Shown here piece by piece: positions 58,237-64,000 of a stretch of DNA of 64,000 nucleotides. A program made the translations under genes and the position numbers. A model generated the notes under the pieces. The model had not been told where the DNA came from and ran no database searches. It saw only the letters and a program-made list of their open reading frames with translations. The stretch is from an uncultured Acidimicrobiales bacterium (lineage in GTDB: Bacteria > Actinomycetota > Acidimicrobiia > Acidimicrobiales > SHLQ01): NCBI GenBank assembly GCA_938038815.1, contig CALHTF010000059.1, positions 40,383-104,382 on the forward strand. The letters run 5' to 3'. Within the stretch, counting starts at the first letter, position 1, and every line of letters begins with the position of its first letter.

Positions 58237-59493
58237 GTGTCTGCCGCGCCGCAAACTCCACCCGCCGCAGGCACGTTCGCGTCGCTAAAGATTCGTGACT
58301 TCCGGTTGGTGTGGTTCGCCGGCGCAGCCACGTTCCTCGCCGTCGGCATCGCCAACACCGTCCGAGGCTGGCTCGCGGTACAACTGACCGATTCAAACGC
58401 TGCGCTCGGCGGCGTGATGGGTGCCTTTGCCATCGGACTCATCGTTTGGACACCGATCGCGGGCGTGGCCGCCGACCGCTTGCCGAAGCGCCAGCTCCTC
58501 GTGGCCATCCACGGGTTCTTTGTGGCGATCACGGCCGCCATGGGTGTGCTGGTCATCACCGACCTCATCGAGTTCTGGATGCTGCTGCTCGCCGCCTTCG
58601 GCAATGGGGCCGGGTTCGCCTTTATGGGACCGGTTCGTATCTCGATCATCAGCGAGCAGGTCGAATCGTCGATGATCCGCAACGCCTTGGCGCTGTCGCA
58701 ACTCACGGTCAGCGGCACCATGGTTTTTGGGCCAGCGCTTGCGGGCTTGTTGTTGTCGAACGAAACGGTCGGCATCGGGGGCTCGTATCTGCTGGCGTCG
58801 GTGCTGTTGGCACTCGGCGCGATTCCAGTCCTGCTCCTTACCCGAAAGCCGGCGCCCGAACCGTCGGGACGTTCGCCGCTGCGAGAACTGCTCGACGGGC
58901 TCGCCTATGCCCGCGAACGCGACGATCTACGGATGCTCATTTCGTTCACGCTGTTCGTGGTGTTTACCGCCTTCAGCTTTGTGAGCTTCCTGCCCCGCAT
59001 CGTCGAGTCGACCTTTGATCGCGACGCCAACTGGCTCGGCATCTTGTTGTCGTTCAACGCCGCTGGCGGGTTGATCTCGGCACTGGCTGTTGCGCGACAG
59101 AGCGACCCGGCAGTTACCCGCAAGTGGCGCCTCGCCGCGCCCTTTGTAGCTGCGGTTGGTTTGGTTGCTCTCGCCGCTGCCCCGACCATCTGGTTCGTGG
59201 CCCCGGCGGTCTTGGTCATGGGTATGACGGTTACCGGGTTCCAGACCCTCAGCATGGCCAGCACCCTCATGCGGGCCGATCCCGACTTCCACGGGCGGCT
59301 TCAGAGCTTGTTGATGTTGTCGTTCTCGGCCGGTGGCATGGCCGCGCTGGCGTTCGGAGCGCTCGCCGACGCCATTGGACTTCGCCAAGTGTTTGTCGTG
59401 ATGGCCGGCCTCACCGTAGTGGTAGGGCTGTTCGCGGTCCGGGCCGACCGCCGAGCGATCGGCGACTCCCAGGATCAGTTCGTGACCGCCTAA
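58237..59493 (+). CDS. MFS transporter (MFS_3-like)
   Basis: 418 residues, GTG start at 58237 with TACCGT nine bases upstream (possibly leaderless). About 12 helices. Loop motif GVAADRLPKRQLLVAIHG matches the MFS A-motif. Opening words FASLKIRDFRLVWFAGAATFLAVG show it is a distant paralogue of the transporter at 55916-57163. Mutual arrangement (transporter, kinase, transporter) may reflect a local duplication. Likely exporter of an unknown small molecule. It ends next to the 19-bp palindrome at 59500. Confidence 0.85.
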   Translation: MSAAPQTPPAAGTFASLKIRDFRLVWFAGAATFLAVGIANTVRGWLAVQLTDSNAALGGVMGAFAIGLIVWTPIAGVAADRLPKRQLLVAIHGFFVAITAAMGVLVITDLIEFWMLLLAAFGNGAGFAFMGPVRISIISEQVESSMIRNALALSQLTVSGTMVFGPALAGLLLSNETVGIGGSYLLASVLLALGAIPVLLLTRKPAPEPSGRSPLRELLDGLAYARERDDLRMLISFTLFVVFTAFSFVSFLPRIVESTFDRDANWLGILLSFNAAGGLISALAVARQSDPAVTRKWRLAAPFVAAVGLVALAAAPTIWFVAPAVLVMGMTVTGFQTLSMASTLMRADPDFHGRLQSLLMLSFSAGGMAALAFGALADAIGLRQVFVVMAGLTVVVGLFAVRADRRAIGDSQDQFVTA

Positions 59494-59499
59494 CCCCAA

Positions 59500-59538
59500 A
59501 AAGTAAGAACGCGGGGTCTGACCCCGCGTTCTTACTTT
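59500..59538. terminator. Perfect 19-bp inverted repeat between convergent genes
   Basis: Arms 59500-59518 and 59520-59538 are exact reverse complements around one central T (core GGGGTC-T-GACCCC). It lies between the MFS stop (59493) and the methyltransferase stop (59551), with A-rich and T-rich outer ends that would serve as T-runs in both directions. A strong bidirectional terminator, or a member of a dispersed palindrome family (see 137-171). Confidence 0.75.
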
Positions 59539-59550
59539 CCGGTCGACGGG

Positions 59551-60495
59551 CTATGGCGCCGCTGGCGCTTCGTCGCGAGCGGTGTGGGGTATGTCAGGGT
59601 CTTTCACGACGATGCCGATGAACGCGTTGCCGACCCGGTCGAGCAGCGGGGCTCCGACCTTGTAGACCGACTTGATCAGCTTGTGCATCTTGGCTTTGTC
59701 GCCTTTGCAGATCTTCTCGGCCAGCACCCACACCTTGTGATGGTGCACGCTGCGCACGTTTTCGATGTGCACCGGGTCTTCGAGCAATTGGCTCTTGACC
59801 ACTTGTTCGAGCAGCTCTTCGGTCCACCGGAAGACGTAGTTGATCTCGCCTTCCTCGACCTCGAACTCTTGGCCCAGCACCTTGGCGATGACCCCTTCGT
59901 TCGGCTCGAGGGCCACCACGGCCTTGCTGGCCACCCGAAGCATCTCGTTCATGCCGAGAACGGGTCGTGGCAAGTGATGGAGACCGGCGCGCACGATCAC
60001 TAAGTCGTACTCGCCGTCCTCGGCGTCGATGGCCTCCGCGTTGATCACGATCGACTTGATGGTGGGTTCGCGACGCTTTGCGATCTCGATCGCCTCGGAG
60101 CTGAAGTCCGAGTTGGTGATGTTGGTGAAGCCCTTGTTGCGAAGGTAGGTCGCTTCGCCGCCAACGCCGCCGCACGTGATGAGGACCTTCCAGTCCTTGG
60201 CTTCGGACTTGGTGAGCTCGAGCAGGCGGTCGATGCCGCGGTCGATCAGGCGATCGGTTTGCAGGCGGGTTGCCGGATCGGGGTCTTCGTACCAAGCCCA
60301 ATCGTCGAGATCGGAGTTGCCGTAACGCTGCTCGAAGGCTCGATGCTGCTGTTCGGGCATGCCGTCGGCGTCGCTCTTTTTCGCAACGACGACCGGTTGG
60401 TGGATTTCGCCAGTCGACTGCGGCGGGGAATCGACCTTGGGTGTAGCGACCGGTTCAGCGGTCGTGATGTCGGATTGATCGACGTCCTTGCTCAT
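59551..60495 (-). CDS. Class I SAM-dependent methyltransferase
   Basis: 314 residues from the ATG at 60495 (MSKDVDQSD, GGAG upstream). The N-terminal about 65 residues are polar and disordered. The Rossmann core has motif I VLITCGGVGGEATYLRNKG (GxGxG-like CGGVGGE), motif II acidic NSDFSSEAIEIAKRR and motif IV YDLVIVRAGLHHLPRP, as in UbiE/Methyltransf_11 enzymes. EALEPNEGV-like words follow at post-III. Substrate unknown. A C-terminal helical tail (KICKGDKAKMHKLIKSVYKVG) resembles those of enzymes acting on lipids or sugars. Preceded by a 251-bp non-coding leader region. Confidence 0.82.
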   Translation of the reverse strand: MSKDVDQSDITTAEPVATPKVDSPPQSTGEIHQPVVVAKKSDADGMPEQQHRAFEQRYGNSDLDDWAWYEDPDPATRLQTDRLIDRGIDRLLELTKSEAKDWKVLITCGGVGGEATYLRNKGFTNITNSDFSSEAIEIAKRREPTIKSIVINAEAIDAEDGEYDLVIVRAGLHHLPRPVLGMNEMLRVASKAVVALEPNEGVIAKVLGQEFEVEEGEINYVFRWTEELLEQVVKSQLLEDPVHIENVRSVHHHKVWVLAEKICKGDKAKMHKLIKSVYKVGAPLLDRVGNAFIGIVVKDPDIPHTARDEAPAAP

Positions 60496-60746
60496 GTGGG
60501 GGAGCTCTCCGTGGTGGGGGTGCACAAAACCAGTAGTTGAGGCTTGTGTGCGACTTGGGGACATTGGGGACAATGAGGAAGTCCCTGAAGCCTTACATCC
60601 CCGAACCCCAAACCGGCGGATGCTGGTGAGGTTGTCGATTCTAAAGGGGCGGATGTTGCCAATGGGTCGACAGCACGGCCCGCGCGAACGAGCCTTCTTC
60701 GGCGAGCGGCCCGGTTGAACCGAGCGTCGCTACAGCTGCCGAATGG
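60496..60746. other. Non-coding stretch with a 9-bp tandem repeat
   Basis: 251 bp between the lipoprotein stop and the methyltransferase start, no gene seen. TTGGGGACA is tandemly duplicated at 60555-60563 and 60564-60572. A TAGAAT -10-like box on the minus strand near 60640 may serve the methyltransferase with a leader of about 140 nt. Confidence 0.4.
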
Positions 60747-61577
60747 TCAGAGCGTGGGGACCCCAACAATGTCGACCGTATAGGTCGCCAGGCCATTTCC
60801 GAACGAAAGTTGTCCAGGAATTGGATCGAGGGTGGTAGTCCATGCGCCGCTTATCGCATTCTCGGGAAGACCCGCGAGCAACGCCGCGTTCATTACGTCG
60901 GAGAATGAACCTGCTGAGGCCACGTAGACCGCATGCCCAATCCCCACAAGGTCATCGGGATCACCGAACGAACTCAACCAAGTGTCGTATGCGGCGTCGA
61001 AGGCCGGCTGCACCGAGGTTAAGACGTCGGCTGTCGTTGTCGCAATCGCCGCGCTAACCGCCGCTTGGTTCGCAGTATTGGAGAAGGTCATCGGCTCGAT
61101 TCGCGCGGCGACCTCCGCCTGCACTGCTGCGGCAAGGTCAACGAAGACCTGGTTCGTCACGGATTTGGCACTGGCATCTTCCTCCATCGCCACAACGACC
61201 GCCCCCATAACCTCGGGCACCAGCCCGGCCTGCAGTTGCTGAAGTCCAACCGGAACAACGTCAGCAAACGTGACCTCACCATTGGCCGCCGGAATAGGCA
61301 ACACTGCTCCGTCATAGGCCCCCGGGGAAAGCGGTTCACCGACTTCGTCGAGCAGTGAAACCTCAGTCGACCCAGCGACTCCTGGCGTCGCTCGCCACTG
61401 AACGATCATGACGTAGGGTTCGTCGCCGTCGGAGAAGAACCCGTCCTCCTCTGCTATGACAACGGTGAGCTGGGTCGCCGTGCTGCCGTAATCGCAGGCC
61501 GAAGCCACGATCGCAAGGACGACGAGCAGAACAAGGCCCGCCTTTTTCCGAAAAAGGTGAAACGAGAGTACTTCCAT
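60747..61577 (-). CDS. Putative lipoprotein of unknown function
   Basis: 276 residues from the ATG at 61577 with a strong GGAGG six bases upstream. Lipoprotein signal: basic/hydrophobic KKAGLVLLVVLAIVASACDYG with the lipobox Cys near residue 28. The mature part is acidic, Ala/Val-rich and beta-like at first (QLTVVIAEEDGFFSDGDEPYVMIVQWRA), then helical (VFVDLAAAVQAEVAARIEPMTF, AAIATTTADVLTSVQPAFDAA). No enzymatic motif or named domain is recognised. It faces nothing on the same strand within 440 bp upstream, so it is probably monocistronic, with the non-coding region 61578-62100 as its promoter area. Confidence 0.75.
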   Translation of the reverse strand: MEVLSFHLFRKKAGLVLLVVLAIVASACDYGSTATQLTVVIAEEDGFFSDGDEPYVMIVQWRATPGVAGSTEVSLLDEVGEPLSPGAYDGAVLPIPAANGEVTFADVVPVGLQQLQAGLVPEVMGAVVVAMEEDASAKSVTNQVFVDLAAAVQAEVAARIEPMTFSNTANQAAVSAAIATTTADVLTSVQPAFDAAYDTWLSSFGDPDDLVGIGHAVYVASAGSFSDVMNAALLAGLPENAISGAWTTTLDPIPGQLSFGNGLATYTVDIVGVPTL

Positions 61578-62100
61578 GACTGACCTCCAAAAGGGCCGTA
61601 ATTTGTGCCAGTCGATTCCGCCGACTTGAAAACTTGTCTACTCCCGCGACGCGCTCCGATGCAAGGAAAAACTCAAAAAGAGACGAAAAAGGAAGAAGGT
61701 CCGACCCATGCCTTACGTCATGAATCGAACCTTCTGTAGCACGAGACGTATCCGCTGAACCTCAGATGCGTCCGTGTTCCGTTGCTGCGACCTCTCAGAA
61801 TCGGTCTCCTGGAGTTCTCCCGGTCACCCTAGGTCTCGGCCAAAGTGGCCACCGCCGTACGGGGTCTGTCGGTGCGAAAACACGCCGGGACTCGTCCGAG
61901 AAGACGCAGCGAGTTACCTAGCGGGTGGACTTCTTTCGTGAAGCCGTTGTTTGGTATTCATCGCTGATACCTCCCGTCGCGTCACACCGTGAGCAGAAAT
62001 GGACCCTCATAGCACTATGTGACGTTAGTCACTACCTGTGACTACGGTCACTATAATTCACCAGGTGGGTTCGTCAAGGGGGTAACAAAAGAACGCTGTT
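61578..62100. other. Long intergenic region without a recognisable gene
   Basis: 523 bp, less GC-rich than its surroundings. GAAGGT and ACCTTC (near 61691 and 61735) could pair as a hairpin with a long loop, and GGCCA-AAG-TGGCC is a small palindrome near 61840. The right end holds the tandem GTGAC palindromes and TATAAT described separately. No open frame with plausible coding character, RNA gene signature or transposon end is visible. Confidence 0.5.
62019..62057 (+). promoter_or_regulatory. Two tandem GTGAC-N4-GTCAC palindromes next to a consensus TATAAT
   Basis: GTGACGTTAGTCAC (62019-62032) and GTGACTACGGTCAC (62038-62051) share 5-bp arms and 4-base spacers, with centres 19 bp apart. TATAAT follows immediately at 62052-62057. 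The geometry is that of two operator sites occluding the -35/spacer of a + strand promoter. No + strand gene lies downstream (the next gene is antisense), so the target may be an RNA, or the sites may act on the minus strand. Confidence 0.5.
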
Positions 62101-62949
62101 CTAGCTGGCGGTTTGAATGTGTTGCACCACTCGGTCACCAAGCTCAACCACCAACGCGGCCGGAAACTCGTGGCCGAGTCCGTGCACGATCACGAGTTCG
62201 CTCGCCGCAAGCTCATTCGCCAACACCTCACCATGGCCCACCGGGAAGACCGGATCGACATCGCCGTGGATCACCAGGGTGGGAGCCGCGATCTCGCCCA
62301 GCACGTCACGGATCGACTCGGTGGAGACCACCGCATTGCCATGCCCGCTTTCGGGATTCCAGAACCGTTCGACTTCATCGGTAGCCGCCGAAACCGCTTC
62401 CCACTCGTCGAACCCGTAGCGCGTGCCCGCAAACAGTTGCGCCTGCTCGACCAACCACGCGACCTTGTCCTCGCGGCTCTGCGGGGCTGGCCGAAAGTGC
62501 CGATCGACCATCGCATTGACCAGGTCGGGGTTCGGGTCGGGCAGCGACTCGTCGGTCCGGCCTGCCGTGGCGCCCACGAGAACCATCGAGGCGATCATCG
62601 TCGGTTCCGCCAGCGCCATCAACATGGCGATCGTTCCGCCCATCCCCATCCCCACCAAGTGAATCGGTCGGCCGCTGATAGCGCCTTGGCCCACCAACTC
62701 GTTACGGATGATCATCGCATCGGCCGCCATGTCGACCAGGGTGTAGTCGGTTTCGGGCCGCGAGCTCGCGCCACAGTCGCGGTGATCGAAGGTCACCACC
62801 TGGAACCCAGCTTCGACGAGCAGCTCGATCAGTGGTTGCGGCCAACGAATCGCTGGCGCGTCTGCATCGGACAGCAACAGCACAGGTACACCATCGCCCG
62901 AACCATGAACCACGACGTCGAGTTCGTTGTCATTCGCTCGCAACAACAT
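62101..62949 (-). CDS. Alpha/beta-hydrolase-fold protein with Gly at the nucleophile position
   Basis: 282 residues. The fold is clear: VVTFDHRDCGASSRP (oxyanion strand), IHLVGMGMGGTIAML (nucleophile elbow), ALVIHGDVDPVFPVGHGEVL (acid) and IVHGLGHEFP (catalytic His). The elbow reads G-M-G-M-G, so the usual Ser/Asp/Cys nucleophile is Gly102, confirmed from the codons. Asp and His of the triad remain. It may be a non-hydrolytic member, a cofactor-free dioxygenase-like or binding protein, or inactive. ATG at 62949 with TACCGT six bases upstream (leaderless). Only 23 bp separate it from the divergent popT gene. Confidence 0.78.
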   Translation of the reverse strand: MLLRANDNELDVVVHGSGDGVPVLLLSDADAPAIRWPQPLIELLVEAGFQVVTFDHRDCGASSRPETDYTLVDMAADAMIIRNELVGQGAISGRPIHLVGMGMGGTIAMLMALAEPTMIASMVLVGATAGRTDESLPDPNPDLVNAMVDRHFRPAPQSREDKVAWLVEQAQLFAGTRYGFDEWEAVSAATDEVERFWNPESGHGNAVVSTESIRDVLGEIAAPTLVIHGDVDPVFPVGHGEVLANELAASELVIVHGLGHEFPAALVVELGDRVVQHIQTAS

Positions 62950-62972
62950 GGTGCGACGGTAGCCTGCACCTG

Positions 62973-63887
62973 ATGCTGCCCAAACCTGTCGCCCAATTCC
63001 TCCGTGGTTTCACCATGGGGGCCGCCGACATCGTGCCTGGAGTTTCTGGCGGCACGATCGCCCTGATCTTTGGGATCTACCACGAACTCCTCGACACCGT
63101 GAAGGACGGCGCACGCGCCCTCGGCCGGCTCGCCAAGGGCGACGTGAAAGGGTTCAAGGACCAGTTCCTCGCCATCAACTGGGCGTTCATCTTGCCGCTC
63201 GGTGTCGGCGTGCTGTTGGCCGTTGGATTGCTGAGCTCGCTGATCGAAGGGGCGCTCAAGGACTACCCCGAAGCAATGGCCGGACTATTCATGGGTCTGG
63301 TTTTGGCATCGATCATCATCGCCTGGGGGCTCATGAAGGCTCCCGAAGCAAAGCACATGGCAATCATCGTGGCCGTGGGCCTGTTCATGTTCTGGGTCCT
63401 CGGATTTCAGAACGGCCCGGTCAACGACCCATCGCTGCCCATCTACTTCGGCGCCGGAGCGATCGCCATCTGCGCCATGATCCTGCCCGGCATCAGCGGC
63501 TCATTCCTGTTGTTGATGATGGGCATGTACGCCACGGTGCTGGGTGTAATCCACGACCGGGCCATCGTCGAGATCCTGGTCTTTGGCCTCGGGGCAACGG
63601 TCGGCTTGGCCTTGTTCTCGACCTTCCTGCACAAGGTCCTCGATCAGAACCACGACGAACTGATGGCCATACTGATCGGACTGATGGTCGGATCGATGCG
63701 CGTGCTTTGGCCATGGCCCAACGGCGTGGGCATCATCAGCGAAGAAGAGGGCGAGTCGGTCAGTGGCGTTGGCCTCGACTTGCCGACCGGCGACACGGCA
63801 CTTTGGCCGATCGTGTTTTGTGTCCTGGCCTTCGCCCTGGTGATGGGCGTTTCCGAAGTCGGCAAACGCATGGCCCCCCAAAGCTAA
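62973..63887 (+). CDS. popT: DUF368-family polyprenyl-phosphate translocase (PopT-like)
   Basis: 304 residues from the ATG at 62973 (TAGCCT seven bases upstream, probably leaderless). About eight to nine membrane helices with the two signature words GAADIVPGVSGGTIALIFGIYHEL near the N-terminus and AMILPGISGSFLLLMMGMYATVL in the middle, an inverted-repeat topology. DUF368 proteins were recently shown to recycle undecaprenyl phosphate across the membrane. Here it could return the carrier lipid used by the PglC-initiated polysaccharide, although it is 8 kb from that locus. Convergent and overlapping by three bases with the partial gene at the right edge. Confidence 0.87.
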   Translation: MLPKPVAQFLRGFTMGAADIVPGVSGGTIALIFGIYHELLDTVKDGARALGRLAKGDVKGFKDQFLAINWAFILPLGVGVLLAVGLLSSLIEGALKDYPEAMAGLFMGLVLASIIIAWGLMKAPEAKHMAIIVAVGLFMFWVLGFQNGPVNDPSLPIYFGAGAIAICAMILPGISGSFLLLMMGMYATVLGVIHDRAIVEILVFGLGATVGLALFSTFLHKVLDQNHDELMAILIGLMVGSMRVLWPWPNGVGIISEEEGESVSGVGLDLPTGDTALWPIVFCVLAFALVMGVSEVGKRMAPQS

Positions 63888-64000
63888 CGAAGATCGAGCC
63901 AGCCGGTTCCGACGGCTTCGCCGCTGGAGAACCGACACAACATTCGCCAGCGCTGGCCGACCGCTGAAGTTGGTCCGCTGATCGGCAGCGGCGCAACCGA
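63884..64000 (-). CDS. Possible C-terminal end of a gene entering from the right edge
   Basis: An open minus-strand frame enters at the window edge and stops with TAG at 63884-63886, giving 38 residues (ending GEAVGTGWLDLR). Codon choice is GC3-rich and unbiased-looking, and the stop overlaps the popT stop as other convergent pairs here do. Too short to identify. The alternative minus frames in the same DNA are less convincing. Confidence 0.4.
   Translation of the reverse strand, partial: SVAPLPISGPTSAVGQRWRMLCRFSSGEAVGTGWLDLR

Noticed and set aside
61690..61745. Possible tRNA: AGGTTCGATT on the minus strand resembles a T-loop
   Set aside because: No acceptor stem, anticodon arm or proper T-stem can be drawn around it. 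It is more likely part of a weak hairpin.
62019..62384. 121-residue + strand frame downstream of the TATAAT box
   Set aside because: It starts inside the palindromes and then runs antisense through the alpha/beta-hydrolase gene with Arg/Pro-rich mirror composition. No ribosome site.
1..64000. CRISPR arrays, insertion sequences, prophage or integrative-element ends
   Set aside because: No regularly spaced direct repeats, transposase or integrase motifs, or tRNA-adjacent att sites were seen on either strand.

Overview
The window is GC-rich, gene-dense DNA that reads like a chromosome segment of a high-GC Gram-positive bacterium. A marine or aquatic actinomycete of the Acidimicrobiia (Ilumatobacter-like) is my best guess. 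This is an inference from a ClgR/ClpP locus, a MoxR-ATPase/VWA pair of the mycobacterial type, a single-subunit SdhC, frequent GTG starts and several apparently leaderless starts. I see no rRNA, tRNA, insertion sequence, phage gene or CRISPR array.

Layout. 1-9.2 kb: three carotenoid-oxygenase paralogues (one cut by the window edge), then a set of exported proteins (an RTX-repeat protein, a DUF4038-like lipoprotein, an SGNH hydrolase) and a large VWA protein. 9.3-14 kb: a MaoC-type hydratase, a GH1-fold protein that lacks the usual catalytic glutamates, a PhyH-type dioxygenase, and the MoxR-like ATPase that probably partners the VWA protein. 14-15.6 kb: two tandem ClpP paralogues, the second without its catalytic His and Asp, meeting a ClgR-like regulator that ends in Leu-Ala-Ala. 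15.7-21.6 kb: a GH2 beta-mannosidase-like enzyme and the sdhCAB operon.

21.7-55.8 kb is a large surface-polysaccharide locus. It holds enzymes resembling the bacillosamine route (PglF-like dehydratase, DegT aminotransferase, PglD-like acetyltransferase, PglC-like sugar-phosphate transferase), six glycosyltransferases, an ABC-2 exporter, a Wzz/BY-kinase fusion, a Wzy-like membrane protein, a nucleotide-sugar dehydrogenase, an epimerase, three carbohydrate-deacetylase-type proteins, a G8/beta-helix/PA14 exported protein and a COG5610-type HAD protein. Embedded in it (48.1-53.0 kb) is a translationally coupled cassette of DltA-like adenylation enzyme, carrier protein, GNAT-like protein, formyltransferase and luciferase-like monooxygenase. 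It looks like a small non-ribosomal pathway for making an acyl or amino-acyl decoration, and is the best candidate for an undescribed system. Many transcription-unit heads in the locus share short promoter words and a GGCGG element where a Shine-Dalgarno sequence should be. No Wzx-type flippase is visible.

55.9-64 kb: two MFS transporters, an APH-fold kinase, a SAM methyltransferase, a lipoprotein, a 523-bp non-coding stretch with two tandem palindromes next to a consensus -10 box, an alpha/beta hydrolase with Gly at the nucleophile position, and a DUF368/PopT polyprenyl-phosphate translocase.
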